64,000 nt of DNA from JAPWJZ01 sp965279315 (GCA_965279315.1 OZ257145.1:3100001-3164000); one strand, 5' to 3'. Shown: positions 1 to 7,961, counted from the stretch's first letter. Numbers and translations are program-made. The notes: generated by a model not told the origin, from the sequence alone.

Positions 1-123
1 CCGCAACGCGCTTGAGGCTTTATCCGGCTGGCGCATAGTGACGACGGGGTGATCGAGCCGCAACGCCAGCGCCTCCCCGATACCGCCATTTGCGCCCATC
101 ACGATAAAATTCTGCTCCGGCAT
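1..123 (-). CDS. Short-chain dehydrogenase/reductase, N-terminal fragment
   Basis: Reading the minus strand from the ATG at 123 gives 41 residues before the window edge cuts the gene. It opens with a beta strand and a glycine-rich turn, GANGGIGEALA, at residues 9-19, the nucleotide-binding loop of the classical SDR Rossmann fold (TGxxxGxG type, with an Ala for the Thr). The family carries out NAD(P)-dependent oxidation or reduction of alcohols and carbonyls. The catalytic Ser-Tyr-Lys part lies outside the window, so neither substrate nor activity can be judged. It is transcribed away from the DUF3108-like gene. Confidence 0.7.
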   Translation of the reverse strand, partial: MPEQNFIVMGANGGIGEALALRLDHPVVTMRQPDKASSALR

Positions 124-500
124 TTTTTTCCGCGCTCCTGAAAAGAGTAAGCTCCCGCACCCCTGCAATATCCGCCATAAACACGCTCAAAATCCACAAA
201 ACAGACGGGTCAGTGTGATTTACGTTGCGTCCGCTGAAGCCAAATATAATTCAAGCAATTGAAATAATTAGGTAATTTGTTGTAACACTCTGCAACAAGG
301 AGTGACCCCGCAAAGCTGGCTTTTCCGGCCTGTATATTGCATATTGTTTAACAGCCGCGCAGGAATGGCGGCACTTTAAATGACTGAATTTTTTAGCTAA
401 TTTGTTAGTTACTTTTGAAAGACCGCACGTTCCTGACGAAACCGCATGATATCACCGCCGCGTTCGTATCAAATATGAACCACCGGCTGAAAGGTTGAAA
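124..500. other. Intergenic region between divergent genes, no gene seen
   Basis: This AT-rich stretch separates the leftward SDR gene from the rightward gene at 501. I see no plausible open frame with a ribosome binding site and no tRNA-like structure. It must hold divergent promoters, but none of the candidate -35/-10 pairs is convincing. The only clear signal is the SD-like AAAGG at 490-494 belonging to the gene at 501. Confidence 0.5.
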
Positions 501-1379
501 ATGGCACACGGATTTTACAAGACTGTCCTCTCCCTGAGCATCGCCGCCGTGATTGGCGCGATTGCCCCCGCACAGGCGCAGGAAGGCTACACGCCCCAGT
601 ATCAAAACGTCGCCCTGCGCTATGACGTGGTGGAGCCGAAGAAACTCGGCCTGCGCTATGACGTCTATGCCGGCGGCCTCAAGGCGCTGAACGCGAACCT
701 TGAACTCGACCTCACCAAGGAAGCCTACGACATCGGCCTGAAGGCTGAAACCGACGGCTTCATCGGCAGCATGTTCCCGTGGGAAGCACAGTATAAAACG
801 TCCGGCCACAGCGAAGGCGGCGTGCTGATCCCCACCATCTCGACCTCCAGCTCCAGCTGGCGCAAATCGCTGAAGATGACGGAAATGCAGTATGACCCGA
901 AAGGCAACCTGCTGAAAACCACCACCAAATCGGGCGAAAAGGTTGTCGTCAATAACGAGCCGAAAAAAGACCTCGCCAAAGACGCGGTCGATATGCTGAC
1001 CGGCGCGCTGCTGATGATGCAGAACGCGAAGAACACCGAGAAATGCGAAGGTTCTTTCCCCGTGTTCGACGGCAAGCGCCGCTTCAACATCAACCTGACC
1101 GATGACGGCCGCGAAGTGCTGGCGAAAAGCGATTATTCCAAATTCTCCGGCGATGCGCTGCGCTGCACGCTGAAGGTGGAGCCCGTCGCGGGCTTCAAGG
1201 CCAAGGACAGCGAGCGCGGCTGGATGGCCGTGCAGGCGCATACCGAATCCCGCAAGAAACTGCCGACCATCTGGTTCGCACGCCTCGAGGAACAGGGCCC
1301 TGTCGTCCCCGTGCGGATGGAAATCTCGTCCGAATACGGCGCAGTCGTGGCGCACCTGTCGGGCGCGGCGAAAAAGTAA
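501..1379 (+). CDS. Periplasmic DUF3108-like protein
   Basis: The protein has 292 residues. The N-terminus is a clear Sec signal peptide: a Lys at residue 7, a hydrophobic core, then an Ala-rich AQA cleavage site near residue 26. The rest is beta-rich and soluble. The pattern of a Y-x-V-Y-x-G-G-L strand followed by L-x-A-E-T-D-G repeats resembles DUF3108, an envelope family of unknown biochemical role. I start at the ATG at 501 rather than the in-frame TTG at 495 because AAAGG at 490-494 is well spaced for 501. Two Cys residues in the mature part could form a disulfide. The gene is followed by a strong terminator and looks monocistronic. The family call is from pattern memory and is moderate. 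Confidence 0.6.
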   Translation: MAHGFYKTVLSLSIAAVIGAIAPAQAQEGYTPQYQNVALRYDVVEPKKLGLRYDVYAGGLKALNANLELDLTKEAYDIGLKAETDGFIGSMFPWEAQYKTSGHSEGGVLIPTISTSSSSWRKSLKMTEMQYDPKGNLLKTTTKSGEKVVVNNEPKKDLAKDAVDMLTGALLMMQNAKNTEKCEGSFPVFDGKRRFNINLTDDGREVLAKSDYSKFSGDALRCTLKVEPVAGFKAKDSERGWMAVQAHTESRKKLPTIWFARLEEQGPVVPVRMEISSEYGAVVAHLSGAAKK

Positions 1380-1400
1380 GCCTTTAAGGCCGGAAAATGC

Positions 1401-1430
1401 AAAATCCCCGCTTCGGCGGGGATTTTTTTA
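1401..1430 (+). terminator. Rho-independent terminator after the DUF3108-like gene
   Basis: AATCCCCGC and GCGGGGATT arms enclose a short TTCG-type loop at 1403-1424, followed directly by a run of T residues. It separates the gene ending at 1379 from glmU. Confidence 0.9.
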
Positions 1431-1556
1431 TGCCCGTTTCTGCACAAAATTTGCACAATTCACAGCCCGTTTTTTCGTGTAATCTGCTGCAACAAACTGT
1501 GACTTGAAGCGGTGATTCCAAACTGCTTTGTTGATGACGGGGGAACTTCGGATATC

Positions 1557-2918
1557 ATGACGGACAACAAGAAACTCGCCTGCATTATTCTGGCCGCCGG
1601 AAAAGGCACGCGCATGAAATCCGCGCTGCCCAAGCCGCTGCATGAAATCGCGGGCCGCAGCATGGTCGCCCATGCCATCGCGTCGTGCGAGGCACTGAAC
1701 CCCGAAAAGATCGTCGTCGTCATCGGCCCCGACATGCCGCAAATGCTGGACGCCGTGAAGCCGCACGCAACCGCCATACAGCTCGTTGCGAACGGCACGG
1801 GCGGCGCGGCGCTGGCTGCCAAAGACCATTTCAGGAATTTCGACGGCGATATCCTTGTCGTGTTTTCCGATACGCCGCTGGTCACATCGGAAACCATGCA
1901 GCGCATGGTCGATATCCGCCGCCAGCTGCCCGCGATTGGCCTCACCTATTCCGCCTTCAGCCCCGCCGATCCTGCCAAATATGGCCGCATGGTGATGGAT
2001 GATGACGGCACGTTGAAAAAAATCATCGAATGGAAAGACGCGACCAAGGCCGAGCGCAGGATCACGCTCTGCAACGGCGGCATCGTCTGCGGCGACGGCG
2101 CGAAGCTGTTCGACTGGCTGTCACAGGTCGGCAACGACAACGCGCAAAAGGAATATTACCTGACCGACCTGCCGCAAATCGCGCGGAAGGATAACCGCAC
2201 GACGCATGTGGTGGAAATTTCCGAGGAAGAAACCGCCGGCGTCAACAGCCGCGAAGACCTCGCGAATATCGAACGCCTGATGCAGCAGCGCCTGCGCAAA
2301 AAACACATGGCGAACGGCGCGACGCTGACCGACCCCGCATCGGTGTTCTTTTCCCATGACACGGTGATCGGGCAGGATGTCACCATCGGCCCGAACGTCG
2401 TCTTCGGCGCGGGCGTGACGATTGCCAACAACGTCGAAATCCTGCCCTTCTGCCATATCGAAGGCGCGATTGTGGCGGAAGGCGCGCAAGTCGGCCCCTT
2501 TGCCCGCCTGCGCCCCGGCACGGTGCTGGGTGAGGACTCAAAAGTCGGGAATTTCGTGGAAACCAAGAACGCGCAAATCGGCGCGGGCGCGAAGGCGAGC
2601 CACCTGTCATACCTCGGCGATGCCACCATCGGCGACCGCGCGAATATCGGTGCGGGCACGATCACCTGCAATTACGATGGATATTTGAAACATAAAACTG
2701 TCGTGGGCAAGGACGCTTTCATAGGCTCCAACTCCGCCCTCGTCGCGCCCGTCACCATCGGCGACGGCGCGATTGTCGGCGCGGGATCGACCATCACGCA
2801 GGATGTGGCAGGCGATGCGCTGGCATTGACCCGCGCGCCGCAAGTGACGAAAGAAGGCTGGGCGCCCGTGTTCCGCGAAACGAAGAAAAAAGAAAAAGAC
2901 CAGAAGTCTAAAAAGTAA
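1557..2918 (+). CDS. glmU: Bifunctional GlmU: GlcN-1-P acetyltransferase / GlcNAc-1-P uridyltransferase
   Basis: GlmU makes UDP-GlcNAc, the precursor of peptidoglycan and lipid A, in the cytoplasm. The N-terminal half carries the nucleotidyltransferase signature LAAGKGTRMKS at residues 11-21 and the GNGG-type uridine-binding region. The C-terminal half is a left-handed beta helix of hexapeptide repeats, with the acetyltransferase region around YLGDATIGDRANIGAGTIT. Length, 453 residues, matches the family. I chose the ATG at 1557, preceded by GGGGGAA at 1539-1545, instead of an upstream GTG at 1512. The C-terminus is Lys-rich. glmS, the enzyme supplying glucosamine-6-P, follows after a palindromic repeat, so the two are probably co-expressed. 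Confidence 0.97.
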   Translation: MTDNKKLACIILAAGKGTRMKSALPKPLHEIAGRSMVAHAIASCEALNPEKIVVVIGPDMPQMLDAVKPHATAIQLVANGTGGAALAAKDHFRNFDGDILVVFSDTPLVTSETMQRMVDIRRQLPAIGLTYSAFSPADPAKYGRMVMDDDGTLKKIIEWKDATKAERRITLCNGGIVCGDGAKLFDWLSQVGNDNAQKEYYLTDLPQIARKDNRTTHVVEISEEETAGVNSREDLANIERLMQQRLRKKHMANGATLTDPASVFFSHDTVIGQDVTIGPNVVFGAGVTIANNVEILPFCHIEGAIVAEGAQVGPFARLRPGTVLGEDSKVGNFVETKNAQIGAGAKASHLSYLGDATIGDRANIGAGTITCNYDGYLKHKTVVGKDAFIGSNSALVAPVTIGDGAIVGAGSTITQDVAGDALALTRAPQVTKEGWAPVFRETKKKEKDQKSKK

Positions 2919-2920
2919 CC

Positions 2921-3031
2921 CGTCATGCCCGCCTTGTGCGGGCATCCGGTAGCGCGTCCGCGCGTCACATGAGTCAAGATTCATATGACGGCTGGACAGC
3001 CTTCCGGATCCCCGCACAAGGCGGGGATGAC
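2921..3031. repeat. Long imperfect palindrome of two hairpins between glmU and glmS
   Basis: The left arm at 2921-2949 and the right arm at 3004-3031 are near-perfect reverse complements (CGTCATGCCCGCCTTGTGCG against its counterpart). Each arm is itself a hairpin: ATGCCCGC-CTTGT-GCGGGCAT and ATCCCCGC-ACAAG-GCGGGGAT. About 54 bases separate them. This matches the general type of dispersed intergenic palindromes seen in many alphaproteobacteria. It could act as an mRNA stabiliser or partial terminator between the two genes. Confidence 0.8.
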
Positions 3032-3053
3032 ATAGAAAAAGGAAATATAAAAT

Positions 3054-4880
3054 ATGTGCGGCATCGTCGGCATCCTCAGCAAAGAAAAAGACGCAGCTCC
3101 CCTTCTTGTCGAAGGGCTGAAGCGCCTTGAATACCGCGGCTATGACAGCGCGGGCGTCGCAACGCTGGTGGATGGCAAGCTGGAACGCCGCCGCGCGGAG
3201 GGCAAGCTTATCAACCTCGCCGATAAATTGGCGAAAGAACCGCTGCATGGCACAGTCGGCATCGGCCATACCCGCTGGGCGACCCATGGCGGCGCGACGG
3301 AGCGTAACGCGCACCCCCACATCACCAACGATGTCGCGGTCGTGCATAACGGCATCATCGAAAATTATCAGGAATTGAAGGAGGAACTGGAACAATCGCA
3401 GTTCCGTTTTGAATCCGACACCGATACCGAAGTCATCGCGCACCTCGTCACCTTTTACCTGCGTCAGGGCATGAAGCCGACGGTTGCGGTCGATCAGGCG
3501 CTCGCCCGCCTGCGGGGCGCGTTTGCGATTGCCATGATTTTCTCCGGCGAAAAAGACCTCATCATCGGCGCGCGTTTCGGCACGCCGCTCGCGATCGGCT
3601 ATGGCAAGGGCGAAATGTTCATGGCATCCGACAGCTATGCGCTCGCGCCGCTCACCGACAAGATTTCCTTTCTCGAAGACGGCGACCGGGTCGAAATGTC
3701 GCGCAGCGGCGTCACCATCCGCAATATCGACGGCAAAAAGGTGGAGCGTGAAGTGCGCGTGACCGCCCAGTCCGGCGCGCTGACGGGCAAGGGCGAATAC
3801 CGCCACTTCATGGAAAAAGAAATCAACGAACAGCCCGCCGTGATCGGCGACACGCTGAACACCTATATCAATCCGGCCACCGGCCATATCACGATGCCCG
3901 ACGATATCATGAGCATCGCGGACGCGCCGAAAATCACCATCAGCGCCTGCGGTACGGCATATTACGCGGGTTTCGTGGCCAAATACTGGCTGGAACAGAT
4001 CGCGCGCATCCCGACAGAAGTCGATATCGCATCTGAATTCCGTTACCGCGAAGCCCCGCTGCCTGCGGGCGGCGCCGCCCTGTTCATTTCGCAATCCGGC
4101 GAGACGCTGGATACGCTGGAGGCGTTGCGCTATTCCAAACGCCAGGGCCAAAAATGCATCTCGATCCTCAACACCATCGAAAGCACGATCGAGCGTGAAT
4201 CGCATAGCGTGCTGCGCACGCTCGCCGGCCCCGAAGTCGGCGTTGCCTCGACCAAGGCTTTCACGACACAGCTGACGACGCTGGCCTGCCTGACCGTCGC
4301 GCTGGCCTGCAAGCGCGGCGCGATCACGCCGGAGCGCGAAAAACAGCTGACCGACGCCTTGCGCGAAGTGCCGTCCCGCGTTGCCGAACTGCTCGGCCAT
4401 GACGAGAAAATCCGCGAGATGGCAAAGCATATCGCCGAGGCGCGCGATGTGCTGTACCTTGGCCGTGGCACGTCATACCCCATCGCGCTGGAAGGCGCGC
4501 TGAAGCTGAAGGAAATTTCGTATATCCATGCCGAAGGCTATGCATCCGGCGAATTGAAGCACGGCCCTATCGCGCTTATCGACAACGGCGTGCCCGTGAT
4601 CGCCATCGCACCCTATGACGCGCTGTTTGAAAAAACGGCCAGCAACGCGCAGGAAGTGATCGCGCGCGGCGGCAAGGTGCTGCTGATTTCCGACAAGCAG
4701 GGCATCGCCAAGCTGAAGGACAAATCGGCCTGGACAATCGAAATTCCCGAATGCGACCCGTTTGTCGCGCCGATCCTTTATACCATCCCCGTCCAGCTGC
4801 TCGCCTATCACGTGGCGGTCATCAAGGGCACGGATGTCGACCAGCCCCGCAACCTTGCGAAATCGGTCACGGTCGAATAA
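3054..4880 (+). CDS. glmS: Glutamine-fructose-6-phosphate aminotransferase (isomerizing)
   Basis: GlmS converts fructose-6-P and glutamine to glucosamine-6-P, the first step of the hexosamine pathway. The protein begins Met-Cys-Gly-Ile-Val-Gly; Cys2 becomes the N-terminal nucleophile of the class II glutamine amidotransferase domain after Met removal. RGYDSAG at residues 27-33 and GHTRWATHG near 74-82 are the amidotransferase signatures. Two SIS sugar-phosphate isomerase domains follow, with SQSGET near 350 and the C-terminal KSVTVE ending typical of the family. The length, 608 residues, is standard. An SD-like AAAGGA lies about 10 bases upstream. There is no sign of a glmS ribozyme in the short leader, which is filled by the palindromic repeat. 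Confidence 0.98.
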   Translation: MCGIVGILSKEKDAAPLLVEGLKRLEYRGYDSAGVATLVDGKLERRRAEGKLINLADKLAKEPLHGTVGIGHTRWATHGGATERNAHPHITNDVAVVHNGIIENYQELKEELEQSQFRFESDTDTEVIAHLVTFYLRQGMKPTVAVDQALARLRGAFAIAMIFSGEKDLIIGARFGTPLAIGYGKGEMFMASDSYALAPLTDKISFLEDGDRVEMSRSGVTIRNIDGKKVEREVRVTAQSGALTGKGEYRHFMEKEINEQPAVIGDTLNTYINPATGHITMPDDIMSIADAPKITISACGTAYYAGFVAKYWLEQIARIPTEVDIASEFRYREAPLPAGGAALFISQSGETLDTLEALRYSKRQGQKCISILNTIESTIERESHSVLRTLAGPEVGVASTKAFTTQLTTLACLTVALACKRGAITPEREKQLTDALREVPSRVAELLGHDEKIREMAKHIAEARDVLYLGRGTSYPIALEGALKLKEISYIHAEGYASGELKHGPIALIDNGVPVIAIAPYDALFEKTASNAQEVIARGGKVLLISDKQGIAKLKDKSAWTIEIPECDPFVAPILYTIPVQLLAYHVAVIKGTDVDQPRNLAKSVTVE

Positions 4881-4900
4881 ATCCGCCGTTATCGGTGGGG

Positions 4901-4929
4901 ATGACAGCCGGGGCAGGCTTTGCTATCCT
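4901..4929 (+). promoter_or_regulatory. Candidate promoter placed for a leaderless mRNA of the gene at 4936
   Basis: ATGACA at 4901-4906 (5 of 6 to the -35 consensus), a 17-base spacer, then TATCCT at 4924-4929 (4 of 6 to the -10 consensus). Only six bases separate it from the ATG at 4936 and no Shine-Dalgarno sequence is present, so the transcript could start at or near the A of the start codon. Confidence 0.45.
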
Positions 4930-4935
4930 TGACGC

Positions 4936-5937
4936 ATGAGCGCGTCCCTGTCCATTCGCCATAAATGCGTGATCGCCAGCGTCTGCGTCCTTGCGGGCGC
5001 GGTGGCGGGCGTGTTTTTCATGGGGCCGCTGGCGATTTACAAGGCGCTGCTGGGTGTCGGTTCTCTCATGCTGCTGTTAAGCGCGGCATCGATGATTGGG
5101 CGCGGGTATTTCAGCACGGCCATCATCATGGCGGGGGTCGCCATACTGGCCGACCCCGATCAGGTTTTCACGGTCGAGGCGGATATCGCAGGCCCTTTGC
5201 TGTTAAAGGCATCGAACATCCTGCAAACGGTGCGCGCCACGGCGGCGGCGGCGGCCCTGCTGCTGGCGATTTCAGGGATTTATCATCGCTATGGGCGCAA
5301 AGCCGCGCTAGTCACGGCGGGCCTATGGACGGCAATGGCCGTGCTGGCGGGATCATGCTGGCTGCTGGCGCATCACATCGCGGAGAAAAATGCGGCGGGT
5401 TACGAGGCCGCGCTGATCACCTGCGCGGATGAAATGAAACCTGCGGCGGAAACAGCCAAGACCGGCATTTACAAATACATCAGCAAACGCCGCGACCCCT
5501 GGCATGCCTGCGCGGTTGAAAAGACCTGTGCCGCGCCCTCGGTGTATGGCCTGCAACCCCTGTGCCGCCTGTCCTTTATCGGGCCGACACGGTTCCTGAC
5601 CATCCTGCGCCGCGCGGGCGACCGCGTGATCATCGACGAAACAGCCCTGAAATACGACGCGCAGCTGCCCTATTGTGGCGAAAAACTGTCGAAACTGGCG
5701 GCGGCAGCTACGGTTGCCGATTACATCAACGCGCATCCCGGCAACCCCGAATACGCCGAACGCATCGACTGGGACCTGCTGGATTGCGCATCATCGGGCG
5801 TTTGCGAACAGTATGAAGAACAGACCGGCGTGCGCGAACAGACCTGCCGTGACGCCTATACAAATATGCATGAAACCCGAAATGTGGAACCGGCGTTGGA
5901 TGTCATGAGGAAGTTTAACGGAGAAAAAAAGAAATGA
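4936..5937 (+). CDS. Unknown membrane protein with a Cys-rich C-terminal domain
   Basis: I do not recognise this 333-residue protein. The first half has about four or five hydrophobic segments (roughly residues 12-30, 33-54, 57-72, 93-115 and 121-145). The second half, from about residue 150, is hydrophilic and contains around ten Cys residues, several in pairs spaced 5-6 apart (ACAVEKTC, DCASSGVC). This suggests a disulfide-bonded domain on the periplasmic side. The C-terminus is strongly basic. The start has no SD and lies six bases after a -10-like box. Its stop overlaps the start of the DUF5329-like gene (ATGA), so the two are very likely translationally coupled and may act together. Confidence 0.7.
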   Translation: MSASLSIRHKCVIASVCVLAGAVAGVFFMGPLAIYKALLGVGSLMLLLSAASMIGRGYFSTAIIMAGVAILADPDQVFTVEADIAGPLLLKASNILQTVRATAAAAALLLAISGIYHRYGRKAALVTAGLWTAMAVLAGSCWLLAHHIAEKNAAGYEAALITCADEMKPAAETAKTGIYKYISKRRDPWHACAVEKTCAAPSVYGLQPLCRLSFIGPTRFLTILRRAGDRVIIDETALKYDAQLPYCGEKLSKLAAAATVADYINAHPGNPEYAERIDWDLLDCASSGVCEQYEEQTGVREQTCRDAYTNMHETRNVEPALDVMRKFNGEKKK

Positions 5938-6329
5938 AGTTCGCTGCCGTGCTGTTCGCCTGCGCCTTGATCGTTTTGATGCCCGCCCGCGCCCATGCGA
6001 CGCCGGATGCCAGGGAAACGCTGGCGATCACCCACCTGATACAATATGTGCGGGAATCCGGCCTGCAATTCATCCGCAACAGCAAGGCCTATAACGCCGA
6101 TGACGCAGCCGACCATATGTCGAAAAAGATGGATTACGCGCGCGACCGCCTGACCACGGCGGAGGAATTCATCGACTACGTCGCTTCCCGCAGCTCCATC
6201 ACCAACCTGCCTTATTACGTCGTCAGCAATGATGGCAAAAAACAGGAAATGGGCCCATGGCTGTATGCCGAACTGGATAAATTCCGCAGGGCACAAACGG
6301 TGAAACCCGCCTCGCCTAAAAAGAAATAA
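5934..6329 (+). CDS. Exported DUF5329-like protein
   Basis: The protein has 131 residues. A signal peptide covers about residues 1-22 (hydrophobic stretch ending ARAHA). The mature part has the pattern FIRNSKAYNADDAADHM, then TAEEFIDYVASRSS and PYYVV, which I associate with DUF5329, a small exported family of unknown function. It ends in a basic PKKK tail. Its ATG overlaps the stop of the Cys-rich membrane protein upstream, which points to a shared envelope role. The downstream minus-strand ORF begins one base after its stop, so transcription is convergent there. Confidence 0.7.
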   Translation: MKFAAVLFACALIVLMPARAHATPDARETLAITHLIQYVRESGLQFIRNSKAYNADDAADHMSKKMDYARDRLTTAEEFIDYVASRSSITNLPYYVVSNDGKKQEMGPWLYAELDKFRRAQTVKPASPKKK

Positions 6330-6330
6330 A

Positions 6331-6555
6331 TCAGGCCGATACGTCGATGAGCATCCCTTTCGGCGATGAAAACATCACGTCGCCTTTTTGCAGGTAGGGA
6401 TAAAACCCGCCACGGCTGCGCGGGTCTGTCATTTCGGGATTACCGTTGCGGTCAAGTGTCAGCACGATAGTCTCGGCACGCGCCTGTGCTGCCACAGGCT
6501 TCCTTTTCCAGGTGCTCTGCGCCGGGCTGTGAATTGACGTGTTAAATGTGTCCAT
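6331..6555 (-). CDS. Small hypothetical protein
   Basis: A 74-residue open frame whose protein I do not recognise. It has a polar, basic N-terminal third and a C-terminal part with alternating hydrophobic residues (YPYLQKGDVMFSSPKG). No transmembrane segment, signal peptide or Cys is present. No good SD lies upstream of the ATG at 6553-6555, so the start is uncertain. It is convergent with the DUF5329-like gene with a one-base gap. It is the first of three small genes in a region without longer genes. It could be non-coding. Confidence 0.4.
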   Translation of the reverse strand: MDTFNTSIHSPAQSTWKRKPVAAQARAETIVLTLDRNGNPEMTDPRSRGGFYPYLQKGDVMFSSPKGMLIDVSA

Positions 6556-6607
6556 ACAATGGATATTGTGCAGGTTTGCTGCGCGTCAAGACCGCGCAAA
6601 AAAATCC

Positions 6608-6811
6608 TTAAATCCACGCATCCAATATGCGGTCGCGATTGACGGGCACAGGCACGGATGACGGCAACTCACCGTTTTCATACCGCGTGAATTCCGATGT
6701 TTCCTCCTCCATATCCGACACATCATCGGCAGGCGCGATATCGGCGCGGCGGTATTTGAATGGTGCGCCCGGCGTATAGGGCAAGGGGGGCGCGGGTGAA
6801 ATTCTGAGCAT
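6608..6811 (-). CDS. Small hypothetical acidic protein
   Basis: The start at 6809-6811 is favoured over an in-frame ATG at 6892 because AAAGGAGA sits about six bases before it, an almost ideal SD. This gives 67 residues: a Pro-rich N-terminus (PAPPLPYTPG), an acidic middle (DDVSDMEEETSEF) and no Cys or membrane segment. I do not recognise the family. The strong ribosome binding site is the main argument that it is real. Confidence 0.55.
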   Translation of the reverse strand: MLRISPAPPLPYTPGAPFKYRRADIAPADDVSDMEEETSEFTRYENGELPSSVPVPVNRDRILDAWI

Positions 6812-6941
6812 AGATTCTCCTTTGCCGGTCTTCATCAAGCCAACAATGAAATGCCCCTGTTGTTCCGTTTTTTTGCCATTATTTTTGTGCATATTTTACA
6901 GGATCTTAAGGGAAGTTCAGGCCGCTCCGGGGTTGACTTTT

Positions 6942-6950
6942 TGCTATAAT
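6942..6950 (+). promoter_or_regulatory. Candidate extended -10 promoter for the 51-residue gene
   Basis: TGCTATAAT is a perfect extended -10 element, 46 bases before the ATG at 6997. No -35 at the right distance is evident; a TTGACT at 6933-6938 is too close to pair with it. Confidence 0.5.
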
Positions 6951-6996
6951 TTATGTAAACGTATAGCCCAATAAGCAATAAAAAGAGGGGATATAA

Positions 6997-7152
6997 ATGT
7001 CGTTCAAAAAATTCCGCGATGCCGCGCTGGTTGTCGCTTTTGCCGCTGTTGCAGGCTATGGCGCATATACGCAAGTCGCGCACCCCGAACTCTTTCCCCA
7101 GCCGCAGCAACCGGAAACTGCACAGGCACTCGGCAAGGCCCTTGGCCTGTAA
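6997..7152 (+). CDS. Short membrane or secreted peptide, 51 residues
   Basis: The ATG at 6997 is preceded by AAAGAGGGG at 6982-6990 with good spacing. The product has a basic start (SFKKFRDA), one hydrophobic stretch of about 14 residues (ALVVAFAAVAGYGA), and then a Pro/Gln-rich tail. This fits a single-pass membrane peptide or an uncleaved signal anchor. I do not recognise it. A matching extended -10 promoter, a good SD and correct frame length support a real gene that length cut-offs would miss. Confidence 0.55.
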   Translation: MSFKKFRDAALVVAFAAVAGYGAYTQVAHPELFPQPQQPETAQALGKALGL

Positions 7153-7220
7153 CGACTGTTACTTTTAAGCCACAAAGCTTTGGTTGTTTGTATATGTGTG
7201 GAACGCGATGAGTCCGCGCA

Positions 7221-7244
7221 CGTTGACTGTACGGTTCGTCAACG
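7221..7244 (+). promoter_or_regulatory. Leader hairpin before the outer-membrane barrel gene
   Basis: CGTTGAC at 7221-7227 pairs with GTCAACG at 7238-7244. A second GTCAAC follows immediately at 7244-7249, so the left arm could pair with either copy. The hairpin lies just before the translation start region and could gate ribosome access or RNase cutting. Confidence 0.35.
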
Positions 7245-7267
7245 TCAACCACATGAAAGTACAAACA

Positions 7268-7879
7268 ATGAAAAAACTCTCCCTTCTGGCGGGCACAGCC
7301 GCCATCGCAATGTTCCTCTACGCCGCTCCCGCTTCGGCACAGACGGAAACCGCGCATACCGATAACGGCAACGGCATCTATCTGGGCGGCTACGGCGGCA
7401 TGGGCTGGACCGATGCTGAAACAGCCGGCACCGACGGCAACCTGAACGGCGCAGATTGGGGCGTCTTCGCGGGTATCGAGCTGACCAACTGGCTCTCGCA
7501 ATACAACAACATGGGCCTGACCGCCGCCATCGAAGGCCATTACGGCTGGTCGAGCGCGGATGACGATGTCGGCGCGCTGTCGTTTGAAAAAGATGATGAA
7601 TGGGGCGTCAGCTTCCGTCCCGGTTTTGTCGCCCTCAACGACACAATGCCCATGGGCCTCAAGCCCTATGGCATCATCGGTTACCGCCACCTGAACATCG
7701 ATACCACCACGCTGGGCGATCAGGACTTCAACGGCTTTGAACTGGGTCTTGGCACCGAAGTCATGGCTTACGGCGACTTCGGCCTGCGCGTGGATTACAC
7801 CCACGTCTGGTACGGCTCCGAAGGCGGCATCGACCCCGATGAAGACAACCTGCGTGCAGGCGTCGCTTACCACTTCTAA
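7268..7879 (+). CDS. Small outer-membrane beta-barrel protein
   Basis: The protein has 203 residues when started at the ATG at 7268; an ATG at 7253 is also possible. A signal peptide ends ASAQ near residue 24. The mature chain shows alternating strands rich in Gly and aromatic residues (IYLGGYGGMGW, AAIEGHYGWSS, PYGIIGYRHL, LRVDYTHVWYG) and ends in GVAYHF, the C-terminal Phe expected for BAM-dependent barrel insertion. The size suits an eight-strand barrel of the OmpA-N/OmpW type, probably structural rather than a porin. A strong terminator follows. Confidence 0.8.
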   Translation: MKKLSLLAGTAAIAMFLYAAPASAQTETAHTDNGNGIYLGGYGGMGWTDAETAGTDGNLNGADWGVFAGIELTNWLSQYNNMGLTAAIEGHYGWSSADDDVGALSFEKDDEWGVSFRPGFVALNDTMPMGLKPYGIIGYRHLNIDTTTLGDQDFNGFELGLGTEVMAYGDFGLRVDYTHVWYGSEGGIDPDEDNLRAGVAYHF

Positions 7880-7893
7880 GCGATATCATACCA

Positions 7894-7926
7894 AAAACGG
7901 CGGCCTTCACGGGCCGCCGTTTTTTA
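7894..7926 (+). terminator. Rho-independent terminator after the barrel gene
   Basis: ACGGCGGCC and GGCCGCCGT arms flank a short TTCAC-type loop, with A-rich sequence before and TTTTTT after. It closes the outer-membrane protein transcript just before the Nudix gene promoter. Confidence 0.9.
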
Positions 7927-7956
7927 TTGCGGCGATGGGGCTGCCGCCTCTAAAAT
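7927..7956 (+). promoter_or_regulatory. Candidate promoter placed for a leaderless Nudix mRNA
   Basis: TTGCGG at 7927-7932, an 18-base spacer, and TAAAAT at 7951-7956 (5 of 6 to the -10 consensus). The start codon is five bases further on and there is no SD. The -35 match is weak (3 of 6). Confidence 0.4.
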
Positions 7957-7961
7957 GCCTT

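Noticed and set aside
3054..3054. glmS ribozyme upstream of glmS
   Set aside because: The leader consists of the palindromic repeat and about 20 further bases. It is too short for the ribozyme core, which is also restricted mainly to Gram-positive bacteria.
6933..6950. TTGACT followed by TATAAT as a normal promoter
   Set aside because: Only six bases separate the boxes; a sigma-70 promoter needs about 17. The extended -10 alone was kept as a candidate.
6835..7110. 91-codon minus-strand frame
   Set aside because: It overlaps the plus-strand 51-residue gene that has promoter and SD, and overlaps intergenic sequence; it has no SD and no sensible protein features.
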